This document shows positions 23,259 to 36,100 of a DNA stretch of 64,000 bases, one piece after another. The DNA is taken from the NCBI GenBank assembly GCA_000469685.2, contig LS997564.1:39404448-39468447 (forward strand), given 5' to 3'. The translations under genes were made by a program, and so were the position numbers. Each line of letters begins with the position of its first letter. Positions within the stretch are counted from its first letter, which is position 1. The notes under the pieces were generated by a model, which saw nothing but the letters and a program-made list of their open reading frames with translations, made no database searches and was not told where the DNA came from. This DNA comes from Haemonchus contortus (Eukaryota > Nematoda > Chromadorea > Rhabditida > Trichostrongylidae).

Positions 23259-23303
23259 CATGCAGTTGAACAGGATAAGGATTTAATCCTGTTCAGTTGC
23301 ATG
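23259..23303. repeat. 18-bp hairpin with 9-nt loop
   Basis: Arms 23259-23276 (catgcagttgaacaggat) and 23286-23303 (atcctgttcagttgcatg). As RNA (transcribed from the + strand) all 18 positions pair, two of them as G-U wobbles. Loop aaggattta. Arm and loop sizes resemble the hairpin at 3831-3879, but the sequences are unrelated. Confidence 0.75.
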
Positions 23304-23706
23304 GATCATTCATAGCGAATGTTAAGAGAGGCTAGTTGCATGGGTCATGTCCTATTTATTGAAAATATTTCTTAATCAGTTGAACTATGTAGTGGTGTAC
23401 GACTAATAACCGCGTCCTTGCCTGCCGTCCGACTGTACTTTTGAACGGTCTCACTTAAGATTTGTTCCGATAGCCTTGAATGATAAAACTTTTCAGAAGG
23501 TTGCAAACTCAAAACAACAATTAAGAATATCGGCAAGTAATGTCATGAGTCTTATACTTATCAAAATGATTCTTCAGAATTTTCAATTGCATCAGATGCG
23601 AACTTATCAAGAAAACAGGAAATCAGTGATCGACTAAACCTTATCCTGTATTAATGTTAAGATGTAAGTGAGCAAAAGTATGTTCAACTTGTATAGAATA
23701 CTCTTG

Positions 23707-23963
23707 GGGAGACGGGCGTTAGGAACGATTTTGGGTAATCGATTCGCCGCACGCGGCTGTCGCGGACCACTCATTTGCCGTTATTACAATTCTAGCGTTC
23801 TTCATACAGCTCAATCGATATGCAATCATTATTTTATGCATAATTCTACTATTAGTACTTCTGCTCTTGTATTTCTTACCTATGCTGCATCCTGCTACAT
23901 TCCTTCGCCCGCGACGCCCCTCTCACCGCGACGCGACCATTTCGTTCCTAATGCACCACACCC
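23707..23963 (+). mobile_element. Mutator-like MITE, 257 bp, with 9-bp target duplication
   Basis: This is the near-identical, oppositely oriented partner of the element at 5325-5580. It begins gggagacggg and ends caccacaccc. Flanking 9-mers are atactcttg (23698-23706) and atattcttg (23964-23972), 8 of 9 identical. The open frame across it is shared with the other copy only because the DNA is repeated; there is no sign of a real protein. Confidence 0.8.
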
Positions 23964-26016
23964 ATATTCTTGGGACGGTTTTTTTGTATGTAAGGCATTG
24001 TTACGATGACGCAAAAAAATTACTCAGGAACTGTTTAGTGCATACTTCTTTGAGGAAATGTCGGCGGTTCAGTCTTTAAACCAAACCTGCACTTGGCTAT
24101 TTTTATGGTTTCAGCGATTTAAAACTGAACTTCCCCGTTGTTTGATTCACTTGTTTCGAGTATGTACTTCAAATAGGATCGCTCAACTTCTGTAACAACA
24201 GGACTTGAGTATTCTACTTCACTGCTCTGGCACTGGAAATAAATGGGCGTTTAGAAAAAGTGAAGTTTAAACTCGGCCACTCATAAAAATTTGGGGAAAC
24301 AAATTATCTTACGTTAGATCGCAGGATTTATGTTACGAGGAATTTCGCGTAATGAGATTTCGATGTCTAAATTTGATGAGGTGTCCTCATTATGAAGTGC
24401 AGGAAACGGGAAAACTAGCGACGGAATCCGTTTAAGAAAAGAATGTTCAGGAAATGGCTCTACCACGTGCCCAGAATAGTATCCGAAGCCATGGAAGAAG
24501 CTAGAAGTTCTTATTACTATTATACGTTACAGACGAGCTGGCTAGACTTGTCACACGAATTTCGTAGTAGGTAAGTTGCCTGGCTATTGATCGAATTCAA
24601 AATTGAAGCAACAGTTTTACTATTCTAGCCTACTTCACAGTCTATTCCACATTTTTCCGTGATTACGGTTTTGTAAGCGTTTCGAACAAGTCTTTCCTAT
24701 TCTGATTTTTTTTTGATTTTTTTCTATTCTGGTTTTTCCTAAAAGGTGGCAGAGCAGTAGAAATAGATCAGTTCGCAAATTTCATGGTTAAATTTTTTTT
24801 CTTGAGCAAAACTCTACATTGCTAGAGGCACAACAGTGAGATTTTTATAACGCTCATCACAATTTTTGGCTGACGATTGTTCAATTTGTTTGGGTTGTGC
24901 CATGCCCAAAAATCGTATTAGAAATCCTAGAGCTTTCTAAGGTGCTAATAATAGTGATTTCGGCTGATTGTTGGGGTGGCAACCGCTTGAGTGGCAGTAG
25001 TGAACTGGTCGGCTAGTGTTACGGGCTCATTTTGTGAATTAGCCATGTCTGTACTCATGAATGAATGTCTAAATGCTCCTGGTTTAGACTGAAGAATTCA
25101 ACCAAACACTGTGTAGATCGCCAAAAGTATTGTCTGTGATAATTCGAACTTGAGTTCAGAAAGTCTGTATCCACGAACTCGTGTCAGCGTAAGATACACA
25201 TGGTTCGTCGACGCTCACCTTATTTGAATTCTTCCCATTCAGCACCTTGATGGGGTTGAAATTGAGAAGTTTGCGATCCGATACCGAATTTCATGACCCG
25301 ATTTTTTCTTGGTTTCCTGGACCATCTGCCGGATTTTTTTATTTTCAATTGAAAACATCGAACTTTCTTGACTTTGAGACATCGAATTTAACGTTCTGCA
25401 TAATCCTGCGGATCTCTTCACTGCAATTTTCGAGTTCTAGAGGCCAATCTTCCGTTGCGGTAACTTTCACCGGAAGCCGACAGCGTTATCCAATGGCTCA
25501 ATTAACCTATTTATTTTCGCTGTTGATCGCACCGAACGTCGTGAGGCAGATCTTATCGTAGGTGACTTGCGGTATTCACAGGAACGGCTCTACTCGATTG
25601 TTGAGTATGAGTATGAGTTAGCGTCAGTAGTAATGTGAACCGGGATTTTTTAGGGTGCCAGTCACAGGGGAATGTGACTAGGGGAGTGTGGTGGTGTTAG
25701 AAGTTGGCGGAAAAACTGGTCATGAAGCATTTAAGAGAATTCATTTGCTAAACTGAATCACTCGAGACGACTTCTTTTTGTTTCATTTCTTTAAAGTGTA
25801 AAGTTACCTTCACTGTGAGTGTTTGTCTGAAAGCACGGGCGTTACCAGCAGATTCAAGGTTATCGCTTCCTTACAAATGTGCAAAACACCTTGATCGAAG
25901 CCATGGACTGCGGAAATACGGAAAAGTATCCGCTCGCTTATTAGTCTCGATACTTTTTATGAATGAACTTTGAAAAATATGTCTATTTGTTTTTGTTGAT
26001 ATGTTTATCATAAATA

Positions 26017-26062
26017 TTATATTTATACTATTCTATTATATTATATTTATACTATTCTATTA
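26017..26062. repeat. Short tandem duplication
   Basis: A unit of about 23 bases (ttatatttatactattctat plus a few bases) occurs twice in a row. Confidence 0.85.
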
Positions 26063-26293
26063 CTTTGTAAGTGCTTCTGAACTGAGACTTATCACTCTGT
26101 CATTGCCCAATAACGGAATATAAGAAAAAACGAAAAACAAAAAAGCATTTCAGCCTTGGTTGCTAAATTTTGAATTTTTATGATTATTAAGATCAAAATT
26201 TGCAGCATATTGTCGACCCTTCGTTTCCCCGTTTAGAGTCCTTCGGGAAAGGGTGTAGAAGGGTAATTTTGAAAACATAGCGTGAATATCATT

Positions 26294-26560
26294 GTGTGGT
26301 AGTGACAAGTAGCCCTCTATACAAACGTATGGCCGCAGGTTTAAATCCCGAACCGATATCCGCCCAGGCCAACCGAGCCTTATTCCTTCCCAGTCAGTTG
26401 GTATTATAGTTGTGTGGGAGAATAAAAACACTGACTTGTACATCGGCTGGCCACCGCAATTCATTGTGTGAGCCACATACGCATACACCACACCACTAGG
26501 ATTCAGAATTGAGCCGAATACGGGGCGCATCCCTCAGACGCAATTGATTAATGCCAGAAG
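26294..26560 (+). repeat. tRNA-derived SINE (family A), nearly complete
   Basis: The head has an A-box-like gtgtggtagtgacaag near 26294 and a B-box-like caggtttaaatcccg near 26336. It is followed by the Cys-loop-free spacer, then the body cacttgtacatcggctggccaccgcaatt near 26430 (shown here in parts: acttgtacatcggctgg, ccaccgcaatt), attgtgtgagcc, and the end ggggcgcatccctcagacg. This is the best preserved copy and serves as a reference for the family. Confidence 0.75.
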
Positions 26561-27879
26561 ACTGAGATTTCTTATTCTTGTTTAATATTTTTTTTTGCTT
26601 TTCTTTAGAAAGGAGAATTCCACCAAAAGATTCTGCTTCAAGGGAGAGTGTTTTTTTTTTTGGTAACACACATTCCGCTATTCTACAGGTTTTGCACCAT
26701 CACGATACTTTTTACTTTGTTTCTGATAACTCTTAGTTCTTCAAGTCATTGACTTTATGAAGTTTGGAATCTTATAGAGTTTTTAATTGTTTGGCGAATA
26801 TCTACTTTTGGAGCTTTTCTCAACCATTATCGTCACAAAAAGGTCTGCTGGAGTCATCAGTATCGACTCCAGAGATAAACCGGATCTGTCTGAATTGAGT
26901 CGGTGGGTTGATCAATTCATTCGGACTGAATGATGCCCCTGACGCATTCCATTGAGTCGTAAAGCCTCTGAATTGGTATGCAGTCCATCCCACGACTTGT
27001 GATTGCTATTCCCATAAGTGCGTTCGTTTTTTTTCCAGTTTGTAAGGTACTGTACTTATGGCTCAGCCAGTGCAAGGTTGGATTCTCGGGTCAGATTCCT
27101 ATTTCGGAAATGCAATGAGGTCGCTCCAGTTTCTAGGCAATCTCTGTATAATTCTTGGAACGGAATAATTAGTTGTTCTACTATTTTTTACTTTATTGAA
27201 TTCATTTTATTTTCTTGCTTATCGATTTCTTCGCTTCCTTCTCGGGGCTACCTACTTGAGAATGGAAGGGCAGTTAGCATTTTTAATATTCGCATTACTC
27301 CTGTTTATTATAACGAAATTGGTACAAGCTCAAGTGGTTCCCAGCTATTCCTGATTAGAACGATCCTTAAGTTTTGAAGGATGATCTTCTGAATTCCGTC
27401 TGAATAGCTTAAATGAAATTCGTCGCTTTGTGAGGTGGTGTTCAGATCCCGGTATCGAAACGTGTTCGAACTTTTGAAGAAGATGATTACGTCGAATTAT
27501 CAAGCCGTTGAAATGAATTACTCCATCCAAAAAACCTCTCGAGACCTAAGAATTCTAACAGCATTTAATAGGTTCGATTTCTTTTGTCAGACAAAAAGGC
27601 GAAAACGAGTTCATATGGAATTCGTTCGGTAATGGAAATGAAGGAGGGCTGGAAGGGCGAGTTGGATGAAGCAGAGGAGACGTGGTTTAGAAGTTCATCC
27701 TCCGTCATTTGTGATTTTTATGAGGATTTGCTTTGCAAAGCCATTCCATCTTGACTTTAATTGATTACCCCTTAACTGTCCTGTTCCTTCACCTCTTCTG
27801 GGAAGCATGCTTAACTAACTGTTGAAGGCGACCTTGAGTACTTGGATTAGCCCTACGTACAGAGGTGGGGGCTAAGGTG

Positions 27880-27965
27880 AAAGACAAAGAGCAGGGTGCT
27901 GGAATGCAAAAGCCCGAGTTCGAGTTTTTTCCAAAGCCGGGGTTTCGCCTAAATTCACCATCCTC
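27880..27965 (+). repeat. SINE fragment (family B)
   Basis: It shows agcccgagttcgagtttttt (B-box-like) followed by aaagccggggtttcgcc, the same order as the 3' half of the copies at 11223-11384 and 31640-31752. Confidence 0.5.
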
Positions 27966-30900
27966 TCAAGACATTCGCATCGTCTACTGCATTGAAATGA
28001 GAGCAGTTAACAAAAAAGTTGCTAAAAAAAATTGATGAAAAACTGATGAAAACTTGTGCCGGCTTTTGAGTTTTCCTTTGGTTACAGTGGACTTGCTACT
28101 AGTTTTCTTTGGGTTGAAGGGAACTTACTACGTCCTCCATTTCCTTCGTGTGAACAGTGACGCTAAGGGATTTTTTGTGAAAGTTGTTCTTTTTAGCGTA
28201 ATCATGATCACTTAATGTATCCTTATTGTAATTCTTGCATTCCCTTTTTCGTATCTTTTACCGATTGCTTATAATCGCTGTTCTCTCCTACATCTCCGTT
28301 TCCCTTGGCCCCTACTCTTCGTCCGGTGGTCACATTTGTTATTCCTTCATCATACGTCTTCCTTCTTGCGGTTGGCCCTCTCTGTCATTGCGCAGGCTGT
28401 GATGATTGAAGACGAATGTATCTATTTCGGCAGCGCCATCACATCCATATTTGGCTGCGACAGCCGCCTGGAGAGAGGGGCAGAGGCGCCGCCTCACTGA
28501 TGGCGAACGTACCGGCGATGACCTTCACCTGAACGACATACCATACGCCAACTCCTCGTATCTTATCACCATACTATAGTCGGTTAATTATCGACCCCTA
28601 ATTACATGGAAAACCCCAATTAAAACAGTTTATAGACAACTAAAATTGGGTGACCTCGACTAGTCTTCGTCAATGTTTCTTTACCGTGCGGACTTCTTTG
28701 TTCTTGATGGGATGATCAATAGCTAACCACTAATGTGCTCTATCTTGACTCTTCTCTCTTCTCGTCTAGTCTGAGTTTCTTCGACATTGTTCTGCGCAGA
28801 AAACGTAATTTTTGTTAAACTTTGATCCCAAAATCGCTCAGAAGCCTTTACGTACTAGAAAAGTTACTTACGAAATCTGTTCTGTGCGGACTTTTTTTGT
28901 AGATGCCAAGACGAATTAAATGAGCATCGAATGTGGTTTTCATTTGATACCGAGAATTTGCGATATTTAATGTTTTAATGCGAACTTCGTTGTCAAGACA
29001 TCTGCGATAGTGAAGGGGGCGAAGGTGCTCACTAACACCAGCACTGCCTAGATTTGGTTCCCTAGCTCTTTTACAGCCTAGTGCTATAGTTTTGAAATTT
29101 CCTTTTCGACTTATTCCTCCTTCTAGGTCCCACACTGGATTTACTTGAAAACTTGGCATCTATTCCTGCTAGTCTTTTTTTGAAGAGAATTTTTATATCC
29201 CTTAATTAGCACAAGCAATTGAGATGTGCAAGCGATTCAACTTATTGTTGGAAAACATGGTTTACTGCCCTTTCCACGGTAGAATCATCTTTGAATATCT
29301 TCTAAAGATTTTTTCTTTGTTTTTTCAGTCAATTCAGAAAGCTTATTTTAATAATTTAGCGATTACCATTTTGATAAAGAATGTTGTGGTTGAGTTTTCA
29401 TTGGTATCAAGTGATTGATCCCGATTCACAGATCAAGTGATTGACTTTGGGTCGGGCCAATGCTGAACCTGTAACTGAATACCCATCGAATTGCGATAAA
29501 AAAATCTTTCAGCTTAATATAGCTTTTACCCTATGCTACGGGATACGGGTACATAGGCAATTGTCTTTTGCTGACAGCTACACAGATTACTAGGAAAAAA
29601 TTTCGTGCCTGTGTGTGAGAAGTGTTACTGCCTAAACATTACATTATGTATTTGTCGCACTCTGCCACTCCCCCTTTCCGATAAATTCTATAAAGATCAG
29701 TCATATCGCACTTGGAATGGGTACCACAAAGTTTTTGCGTTGGTAGCGATCTGAATCGACCTTTCTATACGTGATCCTTGACTGTTTCTGTATAGCCGAT
29801 ATTACCGTTTATTCGCGCGAAACGAAATATGCGAGTTCAAGAACAGCCTATTGCCAACGGAAAATTGGTCATTACGCAGTTCACCAGAAACAGGGATATA
29901 ACAGGGATATACCGGGATAATTTTTCTGTTCCCGGGTATTTTCTAGTCTCTGACACTCAATAATACTATCAAAGCATTTTGTTCCAATCAGAGATCTCGG
30001 GACTTGTGGACTCATGCACTGTAAGAGAATAACTAGTGAATGGCTTTTTCCTAATTTAGATGTTTTTATTGAGTGTACTGAAATGGTGCCTGGATCCTTT
30101 TGAAAATAGATTCTATTCTCAAAGAAAGGAAACTTCAGTTCTCAGGATGCCGCTCAAATTCAGGGATAGCGTTGAAGAATCCAGACGGAAAAATCACGAG
30201 TTCGATCCTTGTTAAGGCAAAAACCTTGCCGTGCAAAAATTGCAACAATGGTGTCGGTACCGGCGTCAGGTTCGAGTGATGGGCTGCTGATAAAGAAATA
30301 GTGTCATAATAATATTGTGTAAAGCAGCTGAATAAATCACCTTAAAAAAGTATCGGATGTCGTTCACAGCGTCGAAATTCACATGTGAACTAATGAATGT
30401 TTGATGTTATCTAGCAGATCTTGTGAAAATTTCGGTTTTTTATTTTTTAATCCGCCCGCCAGAAGCCCCTTTCTTGGTGTTTCCAATGTAGAACTTTCGA
30501 TTTTCATCTGGCAAATTCGGAATTTTGGGTTTGATACCTGGCTTTTTGCGTATTTTCAGAAAGTTCTCAATTCAAACTCTTCACCGATTCTTCAGCGAAT
30601 TAGGCCATTGCCTTCCCATCGAATTCTTTGATGGGGTGTTGTCGGTTCCTTTGTGGCTTGTCAATCCTCACTCTATAACTGGCTACTCGCACCAAATCTA
30701 GTTCAACGATGATGGTTAGCGTGTATAATTCACATCGCAATCCTTTTTTTGGTTTTACACATTGAATGGCCAAATATCTCAATAGTTGAGCCGTCTTCGA
30801 TCCACTTAGTAGCCTCAATCAAGACTGATTTTGCCTTGGTCCAATGCAAGGACGAATTTATCCCCAGCATTATTTTGGTGAGGATCTATCTCCTTTTCTA

Positions 30901-31639
30901 CATCATATCGAAGCAAATGAGAAAGCTGCTATTCTTTCTTCCGTTTACATCAATTCTGTGAATGAAATTGTCAATTTTACCCTCAACCTACATATTAAGC
31001 TAGTTGCTCAGCCTCTGCCTGTAGATGTTTTCATTCTGGTTAAATCTGGCTATTTACGGGGTCTCTCCATTTTGTTACATCAAGATGTTTCGAAGGCCGT
31101 ATGTCCTATCCAATTTAACGGCCACTTGAGAATGACTGCGGTTCCACTCCTGCGATGCGGAAGAAGGTTGCATTGAAGTGATTCGTGGCTCTTTTTTGTT
31201 GCTTTTTACAGAAGGCCTTGTCTGCTGGTCTTTGTGTGTGTATGTGCCTATCATGAACTTGGACAAGGCCTCGAGGATCATTTCGAGGGGTGATAGCGAG
31301 CTTAGGACAAAAACAAGCCAAAATTTAAAAAGTTATTTGGAAAATACAGCTGCGGCAGGATTAGGTGACGAGACAACTAGCCAAGATCGCGTAATGAGCG
31401 GCAGATCAAGCCCAACGCTACGCACCTTACGTGAGGCCTGGTTTAATGAGTAAGGTAACGAAAACGTGAAAGTAGCGGAAGCCCGCTCATAGGGTGTGGG
31501 GCGTGTCCCTAACTCAACTCAGTTTCGAAAAATTTGTATTGTCATCGCCACACAAATAGATACAAATTGGAATGTAGCCCGGTGCAAAAATTGTCAACCT
31601 GCTCCCAGATGACAGGGTGGGAAAGTCCTTCATTAGAAA

Positions 31640-31752
31640 GCCTTGGTAGTGTAGGGGATAAGAGCACGGTTCCCGGAAAGGACAAGTACGGGATCGAGTC
31701 CTGTCCGGGACTGAAGTTTTGTCCATAAATCGTCAACCTTGTGAGACTTATA
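31640..31752 (+). repeat. tRNA-derived SINE (family B)
   Basis: The tRNA-like head has an A-box-like ggtagtgtaggggataag near 31647 and a B-box gggatcgagtcc near 31690. The T-arm can pair (acggg with cctgt) but the acceptor stem cannot, so this is a SINE head and not a working tRNA gene. The tail is gaagttttgtcc then caaccttgtgag. Confidence 0.7.
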
Positions 31753-32307
31753 ATGACAATTATTTGCGGAACTACAAATTTGCCTGCATAAGACGCAGAT
31801 CGCACGAATGATTACCCATTTTTTCTGAAGGTATCTCTCAAGCTGAGAAAATGGGTTGTAATAGTGGAACCCTCAATCGAGAGAAGTTGGTTGCTGTTCG
31901 GGATGTACACCAAAACAGGTGGAATAATATGGAAAGTCTATCATTCTGTTTCGAAATTCGGTCGAAATAGCTTATTAAAAAATGAACATCACCAACTTTG
32001 ATGGGCGAAGGGATGACACTAACGGGCGCCTTGTGTGTATTGGGAGAGCGCAGTTTGTGCAAAAAAAAAGCTCATAACCCCGCTTTATGATGACTCGGAG
32101 ATTCGGAAAAACGGAAGTAATTAGGAGTTTCCGGTACAGAAGTACTCTGCGGGTTTATAGACTTGTACTTCTTTTACTAGACAGTACAAGTTTTTGTGTT
32201 AATGTGAGCAGGTCTGCTTGATAGATCCTACCGCAAATACAATATGATAGGGGAACAGGATAGATGGGTGCCACATATCGGAAGCAGACGATTGAGTTCG
32301 AGAAATA

Positions 32308-32595
32308 CCCTAAAATTCCATAGATAAGAGCGGGTGAGCCTACCGGTGGAAAATGAATTGGAAAAAATCGAAATTGAATGCAGTCACCCCTCTAACTTGA
32401 TGGATGGATAAATTAAACTTCGAAGAAGAAGTTAAGAAGAAGCTCCGCCCCTCAGCTCTAAACCCCGCCCACTTAATAAACAATTCATTTAGAAAAACAG
32501 CGATTTTTACGGATACGGACTGCATTCAATTTCGATTTTTTCCAATTCATTTTTCACCGGTAGGCTCACCCGCTCTTATCCATGGAATTTTAGGG
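32308..32595. mobile_element. Foldback MITE, 288 bp, TA target
   Basis: Arms of about 77 bp at 32308-32384 and 32519-32595 are near-perfect inverted copies, starting ccctaaaattccatagataa at one end and ending ggaattttaggg at the other. TA flanks both ends (32306-32307, 32596-32597). The inner 130 bp are AT-rich with no coding capacity. The TA target suggests a Tc1/mariner-related non-autonomous element. Confidence 0.85.
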
Positions 32596-33120
32596 TAGTA
32601 GAACCCGTTTCTTTGTAATTTTTAATAGTGCACGGTAGCTCTTGATTCTCACAGTAGTATTTTATTGTAATCGATTATTGAAAGAAGGCGTTTAATTAAG
32701 TGCTACAGCTATAATTATGAGAAAATGACTTTTTACGCCTACAGCTTCTGTCACAGGTGGTAAAATAACAGTAACGCTTCAAGACCAGCTCCCATGCCAT
32801 TACGTTCTAGTCATACCTCTCCGCAGGAACGAAAACACTGGCTAGGACTTCTTTCTAGTCTTTGTAACCTAGTATACAGTCGATGTACATATTAAAAGTG
32901 TCTGCGATCTAGTAGGATCTAGTATCTCTATGACTTTGGCAAGAACTCGAATGCTTGGCGTAGCGCCAAAACAGAAACTCGGAACTTGTCGTCTTTAATT
33001 CTTCTTCTACAATTTGTGGTGATTTTAACTTGTAAAAGTTTCGCATCCTTTGAAGGTCAAATTTGTTTTGGTGATGTGCTCGTACGTTTTTATGTATTCC
33101 ATTTATATGATCATTCGTTT

Positions 33121-33132
33121 GATTGCAGCATG
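33121..33132 (+). promoter_or_regulatory. Probable trans-splice acceptor at the PTR-gene start
   Basis: The acceptor gattgcag ends one base before the start codon at 33130, again fitting a spliced leader or a 5' untranslated exon. Confidence 0.5.
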
Positions 33133-36100
33133 TCATCAAGTCCGCATGGCGGACCTCCGGAATTGGGTTCCGCCAGTCCGGCTGGTATCAGAATTCAACG
33201 ACGTGCTAATGCTACGGAACAACCGGTTTGTCGTTTTTCTATGAGAAAAGGTGTTTTACTGAGTGATACGTAATGCTAATCATTCATCGATCTACTTCCT
33301 ACGTAAGCGTAATTGTCATTGTCGCCATCAAGTTGTTGATCGGGCAGAAGAACGGATGTCCTGGGGTAATTATTAAAGGGGATACTTGGAAAATTGAAGC
33401 GAGGAAGGAAAACGATAAGCTGAGAAAGGTATTCCCTTCCTCCCTTCCCCTTCCCTTATGATTTCTTTGAGACTTCGGTATCCCAGATGATCAGGGTAAA
33501 GTTCATTTGGTCCGTTGAAATGTTCACATTCTCAGGTTCAGGTCTAATCTCTGCCTCTCTGTCAGCCTTAAGCAAAACTGGTTCCAAATTCTCCTTTTTC
33601 AGAGCTATTCAATATTTTGGAATGTTGCCATGTGTGGCGCAGCTCCAACAGGGCAAGGAATGTGTGAATAACGCTTCCCCCTTAACGCGCCACATTTTCA
33701 AACGCATTCTCTTCATGAAGGAGTTTTCTTGTCTCCTTGTAAGGGAAGGCATTTTGAATCTTCTGTGAAGATGAATTCCGGCATGTGAAAATGCGTGAAA
33801 ACCCATGAGATATTGCCAGTTCGGGCAAACACCAAAACTGTTACTCAACTGGAGAGAAGTTGTTCAGTTTAGTAGTACTCTATCATTTATTTATTTATTT
33901 TCTGTTTGGTTGGTTCGGAAAATTCCTTCCTCATAATTCTGCACGCTTGAAGCCATTGACTTGTAACGATAATGAAATTTTTCGCTTTCATCAGTTCCGT
34001 TTCTGGGACCCGCTTCCGCACTGGACTCTCATTCAGGAACGAAGGGACCCCTTCCGGATGTCTTTGAACCCTATACGATGACTTGCGATGATCAATTAGT
34101 CGACATTGAAGGGATTGGCTTGGTTGGCGAATACTGATTCCAGGATTCAATCTCTGGACCATGCAAGTAGGATAGTATCACTACACTTGCACCCAACCAA
34201 ACATTTATAGTTAGGAAGTTTCTGTAAAACTCTTCATTAACATTTACGTGCCATACCAGTTGAATTCTTATGTTGAATTCCCTCTCTCTGCTTTTTACAC
34301 TTTTTTATACTTAATCAAATATGTACTAAAATATAACAAATTTCTGACATCCGTGCGATTAAACTCAAAGTGGTTTGTCATGAGTCTGCGGATAGCAAGA
34401 TTATTGTTTGAATAACGAGAGGATTGCTACGAAGGGAACTTATCTGAATTTTTGGTACCAGAGTAGATCCTGATCTCTCTGAAGAAAAAAATTCCATAGA
34501 TCCTGATCTCTCTGAAGAAAAAAATTCCAATTTCAGTTAATACCTGACGTTAAGACGTGCCTACATGGGCAGCCTACTTGCTCACATATCTACTAGTCTT
34601 TTTTTTTGCAGTAGTGCTGATGCACCGTAGAAGTAAAACGAAGAGCTTATGCAGTGCAATTTCACTTCCGTAAAAAGAATACCTGCATATGTACATATAA
34701 ATGAGTAAGGTAGCGCAGAGATAGTACGTTTGGTTGGCATCAGCAAGTAGGCATCGGCAAGTAGGCGTTTGGCAGGCATCGTGATTGTGCTGTCCCTACA
34801 TCAATCAATCCACAATTCAATCCACAATCGTAGCAATAAAATGGCTATACCGTAGATGGTGTGATTGGTATTAAATAGTCTTTCGAGCACAGCATTTGGT
34901 CCGTATTCGCGGTCAATTTGAAAGCAGGTTTTTTTTTGCTTTAAACAGACTGATAGTGAGCTGGAGTTCGGGAAATTATGGTTTTCCAAGAGCAGAGTAA
35001 GCCCTATGGGTGAGCTTCTTATGCTTCATTTTACAAGGGTCAGAGTGCCGTCTTTTCTAAGGGTAAGAGGAGGCATGGGTGATTTTCAGGTCAAAGCGTA
35101 CTTAGAGGCAGCTCAATTCAGATACCACTCTACTTTTCGTTATTTTTATCTATTGAAGCTTCCTCATACAAGTAACAAGTCACCTGTTGATTACCGCCCA
35201 CCATGGGACCCTCTCTGGAAAAGTTTTTTAGAAGGATTCAGGTCAACCGGAAAACTTTCATCAAAGTGCGGTGTCCTTTCCAATTGATAAGAATGGCATG
35301 CGGTCCATATCCCAGCTCTGTACCTACCTGATTTGTAAAAAGTTCTCAACTTGACAACTTGAAGGTGATGGTGGGATGTTTCTAGGTCGTCTAGAGAGGT
35401 CAGTCATGTAAATGTACTTTTAGCGGCCGTAGAAGCGAACAGAGCGAGCATTTCAATATTCACCATATCCGCATTTTAATGTTTAATAATTCATCGACAT
35501 TGATGACCTTCCCGATTTAATGACGATGTTCGCAGAGGAAATCGAATTCGATCCTCGGATTGGGAAGATTTCTCATGGGTCACTGATAGTAATCTCAGTA
35601 GGCCACCAGACCACTTCACCTGAATCTTTGCTTTCTTCATTCTGTTTGGGTAGTTCCAATGAGGGCTTTGACTCCAGCGATGATCTTTTATGACTTTGGC
35701 TTTATTTCGCAGACGTGGAACGTACGGATTTCTTTTGACTTCGAATTTTTCATATTTATCCGACCATACGAGCAGTAGATGGCTAGACAGTCCCAGGAAC
35801 TAGACCTTAGGCGTGCTGTCTCCTAAAGGGTGCCTCATGGTAGCCATAGCTGAGTTATTTTTCAAGAATTTCAGGCGCTGACTGTCGGGCAGGAGAATGG
35901 AGTGAGTCCAGTTTAGGAACTCCGCGTAGTTCAGTAATGTTCCATTTTTCAAGAATTTTCCATTCCTTTTTTATTCGTAAATTGTTTGTTTAGAATGAAA
36001 GGTAGCTCTTGGTTTGAGTAAGTTGAGTTGGTGGCATCCGGAGCTTTGAAATGTTTGTGAGATGTCTGACCACTCCGCCTTATTCTGAGTCATTTTGTGG

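Larger units (their letters stand above)
17150..33129. other. Non-genic region rich in degenerate mobile DNA
   Basis: I found no exon chain with consistent phases on either strand. It contains a mariner remnant (18969-19542), SINEs (21728-21972, 26294-26560, 27880-27965, 31640-31752), a Mutator-like MITE (23707-23963), two hairpins (18044-18084, 23259-23303), a short tandem repeat (26017-26062) and a foldback MITE (32308-32595). Possible coding relics that I could not identify: 20034-20144 (+, 35 codons starting MNEGESSEIS) and 22800-23110 (-, two open segments split by one stop). Confidence 0.5.

Noticed and set aside
28380..28500. Possible old retroelement fragment on the + strand (EDECIYFGSAITSIFGCDS)
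   Set aside because: Short, interrupted by stops and without a definite reverse-transcriptase motif.
30844..31176. 110-codon + strand frame, followed by one at 31178-31453
   Set aside because: No recognised domain, no consistent splice phases, and other frames overlap it. The end of the second (RVMSGRSSPTLRTLREAW) looks protein-like, but I cannot place it.
31640..31712. Candidate tRNA gene
   Set aside because: It has A- and B-boxes and a T-arm, but the acceptor stem does not pair and the 3' flank is a SINE tail.
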